Positions 17,505-27,686 of a DNA stretch of 64,000 nucleotides are shown here, piece after piece. The notes below the pieces were generated by a model, which did no database searches, was not told where the DNA came from, and saw only the letters and a program-made list of their open reading frames with translations. Source of the DNA: an uncultured Flavobacteriaceae bacterium (lineage in GTDB: Bacteria > Bacteroidota > Bacteroidia > Flavobacteriales > Flavobacteriaceae); contig CALKOU010000005.1 in assembly GCA_938092005.1 (NCBI GenBank), forward strand, positions 1 through 64,000. The letters run 5' to 3'. The position numbers and the translations under genes were made by a program. The stretch's first letter is position 1. Each line of letters starts with the position of its first letter.

Positions 17505-18823
17505 TACGCCATTTTTTGATACCATTCCAATGCTTTTCCATCTGTTAGACTTGCTACATAACTGCTCACGCTAAGCAACAAGCCATACGTATCATCTTGA
17601 GGCAATACTATGGTATCGGGCAAACACTTTAAGGCGAGTTTATCAAAGGCAGAAGCATTTCCGGCTTGATGACGAACTGCAGCACCTACAAACACATCCA
17701 ATAAACGGTGAATTACCTGATAGCCTTTGAGCTCTTTTTCAATAACCTCTTGCGCCTGATAGATGTTGCGGATACTTAAATCAATAATGTCCTTGATTTG
17801 TGCCTTATAAGAACTTTTATCTGTTAGTGACATGGCAAATGTTCCTGTCAAAATTTCCTGTTCGTGCTGCATAAACAACTGCGCAGCTTCTTGGATAAGC
17901 GTACTAATGGATAGTGCGCGTAGGTAAGCCAGTCGATCCGTTTTGGTAATGAGTTGTTGATACTTGTTGGTATCTATGCTGTCTTTGACCAAATTAATAA
18001 GATATTCCAAGGCGTAGTCTTCAGAAATCCAACCTAGGTTAATGCCGTCTTCAAAATCAATAAGAGTATAACAAATATCGTCTGCGGCTTCAACCAAATA
18101 CGCCAACGGATGACGTATCAGCGTATCATCAGCTGCAACAAGCCCTAGGTCTGTTGCTACGGCTTGGTAATCGTTTTGTTGGGCATTAAAAAACCCAAAT
18201 TTTTTATCGGCAACATGCGTCGTAGGGCGATGCGGTAGTGATGCCTTGGGGTATTTGGTAAACGCACCAAGCGTAGCATAGCTCAAACGCAAACCGCCAG
18301 GAACGCCTTCTCTAGATTCCATCAATATTTTTAGTCCATTGGCATTGCCTTCAAAATGGGTGAGGTCTTGGTATTGCGTTGGGCTAAGTTTATTTTTATA
18401 GTTGGCTCCTGCGCCATTGGCAAAATAATCACCTATGGCCTGCTCGCCGCTATGACCAAAAGGTGGATTGCCAATATCGTGGGCTAGCGATGCCGCCGCT
18501 ACTATGGCGCCAAAGTCGTTGATGGTATAGCCGTGTGTGGTACTTAGCTCGGGATATTTGTCCAATAAACGTTGTCCGACCATACGCCCCAAGCTCCGTC
18601 CGACGACTGAAACTTCAAGCGAGTGTGTGAGTCGGGTGTGTACAAAGTCTGTTTTTGAAAAGGGGATGACTTGCGTTTTGTCTTGCAAATTTCTAAACGC
18701 AGCAGAGAAGATAATACGGTCATAATCTACCTCAAAACCACTTCGTGTAGGGTCCTGTTCTATGCGTAGTCGTTTTTGGTTGTCGCCGTGTCGGCGGAGT
18801 GATAAAAGTTGTTCCCAATGCAT
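17504..18823 (-). CDS. dgt: dGTP triphosphohydrolase (dGTPase, HD superfamily)
   Basis: Hydrolyses dGTP to deoxyguanosine and triphosphate, 439 residues. The HD-domain ligands are visible in THSLEVSVVGRSLG, in LAHDIGNPPFGHSGE (the HD pair plus the GNPPFGH loop) and in a later D (EAADDICYTLID). The N-terminal RSGFEVDYDRIIFSAAFRNL block is the dGTPase signature. It is upstream of and overlaps tadA by one base. Together with nrdAB and the dCMP deaminase in this window it belongs to dNTP pool control. Confidence 0.93.
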   Translation of the reverse strand: MHWEQLLSLRRHGDNQKRLRIEQDPTRSGFEVDYDRIIFSAAFRNLQDKTQVIPFSKTDFVHTRLTHSLEVSVVGRSLGRMVGQRLLDKYPELSTTHGYTINDFGAIVAAASLAHDIGNPPFGHSGEQAIGDYFANGAGANYKNKLSPTQYQDLTHFEGNANGLKILMESREGVPGGLRLSYATLGAFTKYPKASLPHRPTTHVADKKFGFFNAQQNDYQAVATDLGLVAADDTLIRHPLAYLVEAADDICYTLIDFEDGINLGWISEDYALEYLINLVKDSIDTNKYQQLITKTDRLAYLRALSISTLIQEAAQLFMQHEQEILTGTFAMSLTDKSSYKAQIKDIIDLSIRNIYQAQEVIEKELKGYQVIHRLLDVFVGAAVRHQAGNASAFDKLALKCLPDTIVLPQDDTYGLLLSVSSYVASLTDGKALEWYQKMA

Positions 18824-18961
18824 GTTGGAAAGGTATAAAAGACTTATTTAGGAACAAAAAGATTACATAACACTTTCATAACATCAAGGGCATGTTTTAA
18901 TAACAGGCAGGTAAAGTTAACTTTAATTGCTACATCTTTATTTGCAATGTAAAATAAATAC

Positions 18962-21748
18962 ATGCACATCATTAAAATTAAAATTACGTTCATAATAGTA
19001 TTAGCTTTTTCTTTCACAGGGTTATCTCAAAACGGCACCGTTGAAGGAGTTGTGCTTGACAAAGAAATGAACGATACTCCACTGCCCTTTGCAAACGTAC
19101 TTGTTGACGGAACAACAACAGGAACCGTAACAGACTTTGACGGAAATTTCTCGTTAAACAACCTTGCGCCAGGGACATACAATTTCGTGTTTAGTTTTGT
19201 TGGGTATGAAACCTTAACGCTGGAAAATATACTAGTAGAGGCAAATAAGTTTACACAACTTTCGGTAAGTCTTGGCCCTGGTGCTAATGCATTAGACGAG
19301 GTCATTGTTCAAGTGGTTACAAGCCGTGAACGAGAAGAAGCCTTGTTGTTAGACAGAAAAAAAGCTGTTTCTATTAAGGAAAGTATTGGCGCAAGTGAAT
19401 TGTCAAAACTTGGTGTAAACGATGCTGCTGCTGCGACTACCAAAATTGCTGGAATTGGAAAAACACAAGGGTCAGGAGACGTTTATGTTCGTGGTCTAGG
19501 CGATCGGTATTTATATACCACACTTAACGGACTACCCATTCCGTCTGACGATGTGGATAAGAAAAACATAAATCTGGATTTGTTTTCAACACGTTTGATA
19601 AAGAATGTGTCTGTCTCCAAAACAACAACAGCTGCCACTTCAGCCGACCAAGCATCTGGAAACATAAATGTTAGTTCAAAAGAATTAGGGCTTAATGATG
19701 TGTTTAGCGTTTCTGTTGGAGCAGGAGGCAACGAAAATGTTGCAAAAAATGGCGTGTTTTCAAATTTTAAAGTATCTCCCAATCAAAGTGATGTGTCAAG
19801 TGGTTTTTATGCCACTGATACAAGCACACGAAAATCCATTACACAACAATCATGGACTCCAGAAACTGAAAAGACACCTTTGGATAGATCAGCAGCAATA
19901 AGTTTTGGAAAAAAAATTAATGATAAATTAAAGTTTCTAGGAACCCTTGGACAAAGCACGTCTTACGATTATCAAAATGGCGCGTTTAGACGATTCCGTT
20001 CTAACTTTATTGACGATTCTATTCCAGATGCAATTACCTGGAGAAAAACAATCTCTACTACCGCACTTCTGGATATAAATTATAAGCTTGATGCTAAGAC
20101 TACGCTGCGTGGAAATACGCTTTTCATCAATAAGGTTTCCGATGAAGTCTTTGAAGGAGGACGCGAAGGAACAGCAACTATTTTTGAGGAAACGGATCCA
20201 AGCGAAGGATTGTTTCAATTTATAAGAGATCAAAATCTGAAAGAAACAACACTTATTGTTGGTCAACTTCACGGGAAACACCTTTTTTCTGATAAATTAA
20301 AAGTAAACTGGTCTGCAGGATACAACAACTTGAATGCAGATGAGCCCAATCGAATTCGAAATGAGGTAAACTTTAATACAGATATTGTAGCGCTTGGAAG
20401 AACCGGAAATACGCAACAAAGAAAAAGTTACCAGCTTATAGAAGACAACGAATTTAACGGTTTGGCTAATGCACAGCTTACCCTTATTGACGAAGAGGGA
20501 AAAAGTTTAAAAATTGATTTTGGCGGAAATTTCCGCAACAAGACACGTAACTTTATATCACAATACTTTGGAGTTGGTCCACGTCGAGGGTTTACCGTAA
20601 CTCCTTCTTCTATTGATGAAATATCTGCAATTTTCACCCAAGGAAATTTTGATGCAAATCGATTGAGTCTTAACATTGAGCAAGCTGATAAATACTATGG
20701 AGAGCTACTTGCCCATGCTGGTTATTTATCCATGACGTACCAATCTGGCAATGTAACGCTTGAAGGAGGGCTACGCTATGACAGTTCACAAATTGATATT
20801 TCCTATAATGCCGCGCAAGCCCCAGGTGGACGAACTGGAAACAGAACAAAAGCATATGATCGATTATTTCCGTCTTTTAATGTGAAATATGCCGCGAATG
20901 AAAAACACAGTCTTCGCTTAGCGGGAAGCCTTACACAAACACTACCCGAGTTTAAAGAAATTGCGCCCTTTCAATACGTTTCACCAACAGGTTTAATTAC
21001 GTTTGGTAATCCTGATATTATTGCATCAAAAAACACAAACGTAGACCTAAAATGGGAATACTTCCTCTCCGATAGTGAACTGATTTCTTTAACCTCTTTT
21101 TACAAAAAAATTGAAGACCCTATCAACACTTCTGTTACCCGTGGTTCTACCGGCTACTTCTCCTTTTTTAATACCGCCGAAAAAGCCACTGTTTATGGGC
21201 TTGAATTAGAATCAAGAGTGAATCTAATTACTAATGACGGTCGTTCAAAACTTCGATTAAACCTCAATGCAACTCGAATGTGGCACAGTCAAGATTTAAA
21301 AGATGTGTATGATGCAAACGGGACCGTTACAGAAACCTTTAAATACAAAGACCTTACCAAGGTTGGGCTTCAAGGAGCTTCGGACTTGATTGTAAACACC
21401 TCTTTAAATTACGACAATCTTGCAGATAAATCCATACAATCTACGTTGGCTTTTAATTATGCTTCGGAAAAGATTGTGATTCTTGGGGGTCCTGAAGATC
21501 AAGCTACTAAAGACGTAGACTACAACGACGCCATTGTAGAGAACGGAATTCCTACAATGGATTTTATAGTAAAAAAGACACTAAGTGACCGCTTACAAAT
21601 TGGTCTTACCGCCAAAAACCTTCTTAACCCCAATATCTCCCTAACCCAATTGGTGAAAAATCCTAACACAGGAATTGAAACCAATGAAACCGTGCTTACT
21701 TATAAGACGGGCAGACAATTACGGATTAACATTAATTATACCTTTTAA
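18962..21748 (+). CDS. TonB-dependent receptor with carboxypeptidase-regulatory-like domain
   Basis: Outer-membrane active transporter, 928 residues. A signal peptide ends near residue 22 (FSFTGLSQ). Next comes a CarboxypepD_reg-like beta domain (about 25-105; VEGVVLDKEMNDTPLPFANV), then the plug with VYVRGLGDRYLYTTLNGLP, then a long beta-barrel ending in LRININYTF with a terminal aromatic. It is followed after two bases by a lipoprotein gene and then, behind a terminator, by a PiT phosphate permease. Phosphate or a phosphate-bearing ligand is therefore a possible substrate, but this rests on context only. Confidence 0.88.
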   Translation: MHIIKIKITFIIVLAFSFTGLSQNGTVEGVVLDKEMNDTPLPFANVLVDGTTTGTVTDFDGNFSLNNLAPGTYNFVFSFVGYETLTLENILVEANKFTQLSVSLGPGANALDEVIVQVVTSREREEALLLDRKKAVSIKESIGASELSKLGVNDAAAATTKIAGIGKTQGSGDVYVRGLGDRYLYTTLNGLPIPSDDVDKKNINLDLFSTRLIKNVSVSKTTTAATSADQASGNINVSSKELGLNDVFSVSVGAGGNENVAKNGVFSNFKVSPNQSDVSSGFYATDTSTRKSITQQSWTPETEKTPLDRSAAISFGKKINDKLKFLGTLGQSTSYDYQNGAFRRFRSNFIDDSIPDAITWRKTISTTALLDINYKLDAKTTLRGNTLFINKVSDEVFEGGREGTATIFEETDPSEGLFQFIRDQNLKETTLIVGQLHGKHLFSDKLKVNWSAGYNNLNADEPNRIRNEVNFNTDIVALGRTGNTQQRKSYQLIEDNEFNGLANAQLTLIDEEGKSLKIDFGGNFRNKTRNFISQYFGVGPRRGFTVTPSSIDEISAIFTQGNFDANRLSLNIEQADKYYGELLAHAGYLSMTYQSGNVTLEGGLRYDSSQIDISYNAAQAPGGRTGNRTKAYDRLFPSFNVKYAANEKHSLRLAGSLTQTLPEFKEIAPFQYVSPTGLITFGNPDIIASKNTNVDLKWEYFLSDSELISLTSFYKKIEDPINTSVTRGSTGYFSFFNTAEKATVYGLELESRVNLITNDGRSKLRLNLNATRMWHSQDLKDVYDANGTVTETFKYKDLTKVGLQGASDLIVNTSLNYDNLADKSIQSTLAFNYASEKIVILGGPEDQATKDVDYNDAIVENGIPTMDFIVKKTLSDRLQIGLTAKNLLNPNISLTQLVKNPNTGIETNETVLTYKTGRQLRININYTF

Positions 21749-21750
21749 AA

Positions 21751-22767
21751 ATGAAAAATAATATACGCTTTATACCATTCATTCTTTTTATTACTATTTC
21801 ACTTGGTTTAATATCATGTGATGACAATAATGTCATAGAGGATACACCTTCAACAGTTGTTGAAGACACCGCTCTTAGTGGTTCACTAACCAATGACCGT
21901 ACACTTATTGCAACAGAACAATACGCTATTCAAGGTTCCTACTTGGTCAAAGACGGAGCAACACTAACCATTCCTGCTGGAACAGTATTGGTTTCTGACG
22001 TTGGTACAGGAAACTTTATTGGTGTGGAACAAGGCGGAAAAATTAATATTCAAGGTACTTCTAGTAATCCTGTCATTATGCGTTCTGCCAATAGCAACCC
22101 AGGTGATTGGGGTGGCTTGGTGATCTGCGGAGAAGCTAGCACAACAGAAGGCGTAGATGCAACTGCTGAGGTTGGTGGACTAATCTATGGTGGTTCTGAA
22201 GATGCCGACAATTCTGGTAGCATAAAATACCTAGTTATCAAAGGCGCTGGTGCGCAAATCAACTCAGAATCACAATACAATGGGTTATCATTATATGCTG
22301 TTGGCTCAGGAACAACCATTGAAAATGTAGCCATTATTGATGGTGCAGATGATGGTGTTGAATTTTTTGGCGGAACGGTTTCTGTTACCAATTTGTATCT
22401 TGAAAACAATGACGATGATGCTGTGGATTGGACAGAAGGTTGGAACGGAACAGTTACAAATACTTACGTCAAACACTCTATAGCAGGGTTCTCTACAGCA
22501 GTTGAGGCTGATGGTGTCAATAACAACCCATCACTTGTAAACTTTACTGCGGTTTCAACGGTTGACGGAACAGCTTTACAATTCAAAAAACAATCAGGTG
22601 CTACTTTTACAAATGCAGCTGTTTCAGGTTATACTACTGCTGTTGACATGAAAGACGACGGTCCAACAACAAATATTATTGTTGAAGGAACAGGTCTAGC
22701 ATCAGCGACTGAAGATGTTTGGAATGGGACTGCTTTAGACATCTCTTCATGGACATGGTTTCAATAA
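21751..22767 (+). CDS. Beta-helix-like lipoprotein paired with the TonB receptor
   Basis: A 338-residue predicted lipoprotein: signal peptide ending in LGLISC, then an acidic linker. The body is made of short repeated strands (DGATLTIPAGTVL, GGKINIQGTSSNPVIM, GSGTTIENVAIIDGADDGVEFFGG), as in right-handed parallel beta-helix proteins. It is rich in D and N. It starts two bases after the receptor stop, so it is likely a surface or periplasmic partner of that receptor. Similar proteins in databases carry vague names; I infer ligand binding but not its identity. Confidence 0.7.
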   Translation: MKNNIRFIPFILFITISLGLISCDDNNVIEDTPSTVVEDTALSGSLTNDRTLIATEQYAIQGSYLVKDGATLTIPAGTVLVSDVGTGNFIGVEQGGKINIQGTSSNPVIMRSANSNPGDWGGLVICGEASTTEGVDATAEVGGLIYGGSEDADNSGSIKYLVIKGAGAQINSESQYNGLSLYAVGSGTTIENVAIIDGADDGVEFFGGTVSVTNLYLENNDDDAVDWTEGWNGTVTNTYVKHSIAGFSTAVEADGVNNNPSLVNFTAVSTVDGTALQFKKQSGATFTNAAVSGYTTAVDMKDDGPTTNIIVEGTGLASATEDVWNGTALDISSWTWFQ

Positions 22768-22791
22768 AAAAATATTAACGAAAGGTTAATC

Positions 22792-22821
22792 AAAAAGCCC
22801 CCATTAACTGGGGGCTTTTTT
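22792..22821 (+). terminator. Strong intrinsic terminator after the lipoprotein gene
   Basis: GCCCCC (22797-22802) pairs with GGGGGC (22810-22815) around a seven-base loop. The stem is preceded by AAAAA and followed by TTTTTT, which extends pairing and gives the U-tract. It separates the receptor/lipoprotein pair from the PiT gene. Confidence 0.9.
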
Positions 22822-22822
22822 A

Positions 22823-22830
22823 TATTATTG
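22823..22830 (+). promoter_or_regulatory. Likely -7 box TATTATTG before the PiT gene
   Basis: TATTATTG (one mismatch to TAnnTTTG) ends four bases before the PiT ATG and starts one base after the T-run of the preceding terminator. The terminator hairpin would thus cover the -33 region. Confidence 0.45.
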
Positions 22831-22834
22831 CCAA

Positions 22835-25135
22835 ATGGATTTTTACCTGATTATCATCATTGCCCTAGCAGTGCTTGCTACCGCCGACCTTGTCGTTGGC
22901 GTAAGTAATGATGCGGTAAACTTTCTAAACTCTGCCATTGGGTCCAAAGCGATAAACTTTAAAACGGTGATGATTATTGCCAGTTTGGGGGTAGCGGCTG
23001 GGGCCATCTTCTCTAGCGGACTAATGGAAGTTGCCCGAAAAGGGATCTTTAATCCAGAACTGTTTTACTTCGATGAAATCATGGTCATTTTTATGGCAGT
23101 GATGCTTACCGATATTTTACTACTCGACTTCTTTAACACCCTTGGGCTACCCACTTCAACCACGGTATCCATTGTGTTTGAATTGCTTGGTGCTGCCGTA
23201 GCCATATCACTTGTTAAAATATATTGGGGCAATGCCGATGCATCGCTGTATGAATTTATCAACGTCAGCAAAGCCTCTCAAATTATTTTTGGCATACTGC
23301 TCTCGGTCTTTATTGCCTTTACGGTTGGTGCAGTGGTACAGTATATAAGTCGTCTTATTCTTACCTTTCACTACAAAGACAACCCAAAATGGATGGGGGC
23401 TATTTTTGGCGGTATTGCCATGACAGCCATTACCTATTTTATATTGGCTAAAGGAATTAAAGGAACCCCATTTGCCGACAATACCTATTCGTTTTTAGGT
23501 GGTATCTCATTAAAAGAATACGTTGCTACGCAGTCCAATAATGTGATTGGCTTTAGCTTACTGCTGTGGACCTCATTGTCTATGTTGGGTGTGTATTTGC
23601 TGCGCACCGATATTTACAAAACTATTATTATTGTGGGGACATTCTCCCTAGCTCTTGCTTTTGCAGGAAACGATTTGGTCAATTTTATTGGCGTTCCTAT
23701 AGCCGCATGGCAATCCTATGAGGCGTGGCAAGCATCGGGTGCGGCAGCAGAGCTCTTTAACATGGCTTTCTTATCGGATAAAGTAGCTACTCCAACGGTG
23801 CTACTTGTTGTCGCAGGCTTGATTATGGTTGTCACCCTATGGTTCTCAACAAAAGCGCAAGAAGTCCTAAAAACATCCATTGATTTATCACGTCAAGAAC
23901 GTACACAAGAACGTTTTGAGGCAAATACTTTTTCGAGAGGCTTGGTTCGTGCTTTTGTAGGTTCTGTACGCGGCATTGAAGCCATTACGACTCGTGCAAT
24001 AAAAGATAGGATTAAAGCACGTTTCGCCCCTAAAAAATCACAGCGTTATGCCAACCCAGAAGATGCGCCAGCATTTGATAACGTAAGAGCGTCTATTAAC
24101 CTCACGGTTGCGGCAGTGCTTATTTCCATTGCCACGTCCTACAAATTGCCTTTATCGACCACATATGTGACGTTTATGGTTGCCATGGGCACATCACTAG
24201 CAGATCGTGCTTGGGGAGCCGATAGTGCCGTATACAGGGTGGCAGGCGTGCTTAACGTTATTGGTGGATGGTTCCTAACAGCCCTTACCGCTTTTACAGC
24301 CTGTGGAATTGTGGCGGTCATCATTTTTACAGGAAAGCTACCCGCTTTAATCGGAATGTTTGTCCTTACCATTGGTGTACTTTGGAACAACTTCCGTAAA
24401 CATAAAGTGAGCGTGAAAGAATCGAAGCGTGAACGCGATCTAAAAATGATGGCAAATTCATCGGTGCAAAGCATTATTTTAGAAAGTGCGAAAGACGTGT
24501 CAAAAGTGATAAACAAGTGTAATGATATTTATCTTGGGGCTATAAACAGTCTTGCCAAGCAAAGTATAGAAGACCTTCGTACTTCCAAAAAAGAAGTTAG
24601 CCGTCTTGGTAAAGAAATTGATAAGCTCCGAAATGAACTGTTTTATTTTATCCAAGATATAGAAGATGAAAATGTAAACTCCAGTCATTTTTATATCAAT
24701 CTAATTAGCAAGTTGGAAGACATGGCGCAATCGTTAGATTACATTACAAAAGCTTCTTTCAAGCACGTGAGCAACAACCACCGTCAATTGAAGTATTCGC
24801 AAATTAAAGAGCTAAAAGAAACGCAACTTGACTTGGATGCTTTGTTTTCGGATATTCGTTTTGCCTTTGACTTAAAAGACTTTGCCTCTATTGCAACGAT
24901 ACTCCCAAAAAAAGAGGAAATGTTTGCTAACATAGATGCCAAAATTAATCAGCAAGTACAGCGCACAAGAAGCAAAGAGGAAAAGAGTCCAAAAAACACC
25001 ACGCTTTTCTTTAGTCTGATGATTGAAACCAAAGATCTAATCGTAGCAACCATCAATTTAATTGAGCATTACCGCCTTAATTACAATCCCAATATAGCAC
25101 CCATAAAATTGGGTGATACTCAAAAAGACAAATAA
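22835..25135 (+). CDS. Inorganic phosphate transporter (PiT family) with PhoU-like C-terminal domain
   Basis: Inner-membrane phosphate permease, 766 residues. The duplicated PiT signature is clear: GVSNDAVNFLNSAIGSKA (residues 22-39) and FAGNDLVNFIGVPIAA (about 276-291). LPTSTTVSIVFELLGAAVA and LPLSTTYVTFMVAMGTS are the paired helical hairpins. From about residue 530 the chain is soluble, helical and charged, with a coiled coil (SRLGKEIDKLRNELFYF), like PhoU/DUF47 proteins, so permease and regulator are fused. The ATG lies four bases after a promoter-like box. It ends in a shared terminator with nrdA. Confidence 0.92.
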   Translation: MDFYLIIIIALAVLATADLVVGVSNDAVNFLNSAIGSKAINFKTVMIIASLGVAAGAIFSSGLMEVARKGIFNPELFYFDEIMVIFMAVMLTDILLLDFFNTLGLPTSTTVSIVFELLGAAVAISLVKIYWGNADASLYEFINVSKASQIIFGILLSVFIAFTVGAVVQYISRLILTFHYKDNPKWMGAIFGGIAMTAITYFILAKGIKGTPFADNTYSFLGGISLKEYVATQSNNVIGFSLLLWTSLSMLGVYLLRTDIYKTIIIVGTFSLALAFAGNDLVNFIGVPIAAWQSYEAWQASGAAAELFNMAFLSDKVATPTVLLVVAGLIMVVTLWFSTKAQEVLKTSIDLSRQERTQERFEANTFSRGLVRAFVGSVRGIEAITTRAIKDRIKARFAPKKSQRYANPEDAPAFDNVRASINLTVAAVLISIATSYKLPLSTTYVTFMVAMGTSLADRAWGADSAVYRVAGVLNVIGGWFLTALTAFTACGIVAVIIFTGKLPALIGMFVLTIGVLWNNFRKHKVSVKESKRERDLKMMANSSVQSIILESAKDVSKVINKCNDIYLGAINSLAKQSIEDLRTSKKEVSRLGKEIDKLRNELFYFIQDIEDENVNSSHFYINLISKLEDMAQSLDYITKASFKHVSNNHRQLKYSQIKELKETQLDLDALFSDIRFAFDLKDFASIATILPKKEEMFANIDAKINQQVQRTRSKEEKSPKNTTLFFSLMIETKDLIVATINLIEHYRLNYNPNIAPIKLGDTQKDK

Positions 25136-25165
25136 AAAAAAGCGCTCATCAATAAGCGCTTTTTT
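25133..25165. terminator. Bidirectional terminator between PiT and nrdA
   Basis: AGCGCT (25141-25146) pairs with AGCGCT (25155-25160), an eight-base loop between them, flanked by a run of A on the left and TTTTT on the right. It can serve both convergent genes, giving a U-tract in each direction. Confidence 0.88.
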
Positions 25166-25183
25166 GTTGTTTTTCATGGTTTA

Positions 25184-27604
25184 TTATGAGCCACACATCA
25201 GGCAGTCATCGTCTTCGCTTTCCTTAGACTTTGCTAACATTTCTTTTAGCTCAGATGGAGAAAGGGGTTCTACCGCCACGGAAGCCTTGGCTTTTGGTGT
25301 GGTCGCAACAGCTTCAGCTGGAACTGCAGCAGTTGCCTTTTTGCTAACGGTAAACTTAATGGCATCTACAGCCGACTTGGTTCGCAGGTAATACATACCT
25401 GTTTTTAAGCCTGACTTCCATGCATAAAAGTGCATAGATGTCAATTTAGCCATAGTAGCACCTTCCATAAACAAGTTAAGCGATTGGGATTGGTCAATGA
25501 AATATCCGCGGTGACGTGACATATCAATGATGTCCTTCATGCTCATTTCCCAAACGGTTTTATAAAGCTCTCGGATATCGGCTGGAATGGTTTCTATGTG
25601 CTGAATAGATCCGTTTGCGCGCATCAGCTCTTGCTTCATCTCCTCATCCCAAAGGCCTAGGTTTACCAAGTCTTCTAACAAGTGTTTGTTCACCACTATA
25701 AACTCTCCAGACAACACACGACGGGTGTAGATGTTAGAAGTATAGGGTTCGAAACATTCGTTGTTTCCTAAAATTTGAGAGGTCGATGCCGTTGGCATCG
25801 GTGCCATTAATAGGGAGTTGCGAACGCCGTGCTTTTTGATTTGCTTGCGTAGGCCTTCCCAATCCCAACGGCCGCTAAGCTCGTCGTCTTTAATGCCCCA
25901 CATGTTGTGCTGAAACTCCCCCTTCGAAATTGGCGAGCCTTTATAGCTTTTGTAGGGACCTTCTACTTCTGCCAAATCTTTTGAAGCCGTTAAGGCAGCA
26001 AAATAAATAGTTTCAAAAATCTCTTGATTCAATGTTTTGGCTTCTTCACTAGTAAAGGGTAAGCGCAATTTGATAAAGGCATCTGCCAACCCTTGTACGC
26101 CTAATCCAACAGGACGGTGACGTATATTTGAGTTTTCCGCTTCTTTAACCGGGTAGTAGTTTCGATCGATAACTTTATTCAAGTTTTTAGTCACACGAAT
26201 GGTAACATCATATAGCTCTTGATGATCAAATTTTCCATCCTTAACAAAAACAGGAAGCGCAATGGATGCCAAATTACACACCGCTACTTCGTCTTTGGAG
26301 GTATACTCCATGATTTCGGTACATAAGTTTGACGAACGAATGGTGCCTAAATTCTTTTGATTTGACTTGCGATTTGCTGCATCTTTATAGAGCATATAAG
26401 GCGTGCCCGTTTCAATTTGAGATTCTAAGATTTTCTCCCATAATTCACGTGCTTTGATGGTCTTACGCCCACGATTTTCTGCTTCGTATTTGAGGTATAG
26501 TTTTTCAAATTCGTCGCTGTGGCAATCATACAGTCCTGGACATTCGTTAGGACACATCAGCGTCCATTCGGTGTTTTCTTCAACACGCTTCATGAACAAG
26601 TCTGGAATCCACATGGCGTAGAACAAATCGCGTGCACGCATTTCCTCTTTACCGTGGTTTTTCTTTAGATCTAAAAAGTCAAAAATATCGGCATGCCACG
26701 GTTCAACATAAATGGCAAACGATCCCTTGCGTTTACCTCCACCTTGGTCTACATAACGAGCGGTATCATTATAGACACGAAGCATCGGAACAATCCCGTT
26801 AGAGGTACCGTTGGTTCCGGCAATATACGAGCCCGTTGCACGAACATTGTGGATAGACAATCCAATGCCACCTGCTGATTGTGAAATTTTTGCGGTTTGC
26901 TTTAGGGTGTCATAAATTCCATCAATGCTGTCGTCACGCATAGACAACAGGAAACACGAAGACATTTGTGGCTTTGGTGTTCCAGAATTAAATAAGGTTG
27001 GTGTGGCGTGTGTAAAATACTTTTTCGACATCAAGTGATAGGTCTCAATGGCTGCGTCTAAGTCGGTTGGGTGTATTCCTACCGAAACACGCATCAGCAT
27101 GTGCTGTGGGCGCTCTGCTATATTGCCATTGATTTTGAGCAAATAGGAGCGCTCCAATGTTTTGAACCCAAAATAATCGTATCCAAAATCACGGTTGTAA
27201 ATTATGGTTGAATCTAGCAACTCAGCATTGTCTTGAATGACCTTATGCACCTCGTCGGAGATTAACGGCGATTCCTTTTCGGTGCGTGGGTTGACATACG
27301 TGTAGAGGTCTGTCATGGTCTCCGAAAAAGACTTTTTAGTGTTTTTATGCAAGTTTGATACCGATATACGTGCTGCTAGTTGCGCATAATCTGGATGAAC
27401 GGTTGTCATGGAGGCGGCTGTTTCAGCTGCCAAACTATCCAGCTCGGAAGTCGTAACGCCATCATATAAGCCTTCAATAACTTTCATGGCAACTTTTACA
27501 GGGTCAACAAGCTCGTTGAATCCATAGCATAGTTTTCTTACCCTCGCGGTAATTTTGTCGAACATAATGGGCTCTTTACGCCCATCTCTTTTTACTACAT
27601 ACAT
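25184..27604 (-). CDS. nrdA: Class Ia ribonucleotide reductase, large (alpha) subunit, eukaryote-like
   Basis: Reduces ribonucleotides to deoxyribonucleotides together with NrdB, 806 residues. An N-terminal ATP cone ([20 protein letters not shown]) gives allosteric activity control. The redox cysteines are in MSSCFLLSM and [11 protein letters not shown] and the radical cysteine in [11 protein letters not shown]; the mobile C-terminal pair is CLMCGS. The N- and C-terminal ends resemble the eukaryotic large subunit more than the E. coli one, as known for many Bacteroidota. It follows nrdB with an 82-base spacer that carries a perfect hairpin. Confidence 0.95.
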   Translation of the reverse strand: MYVVKRDGRKEPIMFDKITARVRKLCYGFNELVDPVKVAMKVIEGLYDGVTTSELDSLAAETAASMTTVHPDYAQLAARISVSNLHKNTKKSFSETMTDLYTYVNPRTEKESPLISDEVHKVIQDNAELLDSTIIYNRDFGYDYFGFKTLERSYLLKINGNIAERPQHMLMRVSVGIHPTDLDAAIETYHLMSKKYFTHATPTLFNSGTPKPQMSSCFLLSMRDDSIDGIYDTLKQTAKISQSAGGIGLSIHNVRATGSYIAGTNGTSNGIVPMLRVYNDTARYVDQGGGKRKGSFAIYVEPWHADIFDFLDLKKNHGKEEMRARDLFYAMWIPDLFMKRVEENTEWTLMCPNECPGLYDCHSDEFEKLYLKYEAENRGRKTIKARELWEKILESQIETGTPYMLYKDAANRKSNQKNLGTIRSSNLCTEIMEYTSKDEVAVCNLASIALPVFVKDGKFDHQELYDVTIRVTKNLNKVIDRNYYPVKEAENSNIRHRPVGLGVQGLADAFIKLRLPFTSEEAKTLNQEIFETIYFAALTASKDLAEVEGPYKSYKGSPISKGEFQHNMWGIKDDELSGRWDWEGLRKQIKKHGVRNSLLMAPMPTASTSQILGNNECFEPYTSNIYTRRVLSGEFIVVNKHLLEDLVNLGLWDEEMKQELMRANGSIQHIETIPADIRELYKTVWEMSMKDIIDMSRHRGYFIDQSQSLNLFMEGATMAKLTSMHFYAWKSGLKTGMYYLRTKSAVDAIKFTVSKKATAAVPAEAVATTPKAKASVAVEPLSPSELKEMLAKSKESEDDDCLMCGS

Positions 27605-27635
27605 ACTGTCTATGCGTTTATTTGGTTATTGTTAT

Positions 27636-27657
27636 CAAGTGCTCCGTGGAGCACTTG
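27636..27657. promoter_or_regulatory. Perfect inverted repeat between nrdB and nrdA
   Basis: CAAGTGCTCC (27636-27645) and GGAGCACTTG (27648-27657) form a ten-base perfect inverted repeat around GT. No T-run follows on the minus strand, so it is not a standard terminator. It may be an mRNA hairpin that sets the nrdB to nrdA ratio, or a protein-binding site. Function not known. Confidence 0.6.
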
Positions 27658-27686
27658 AATGCGAAATACTTTAACAGACTACGAGA

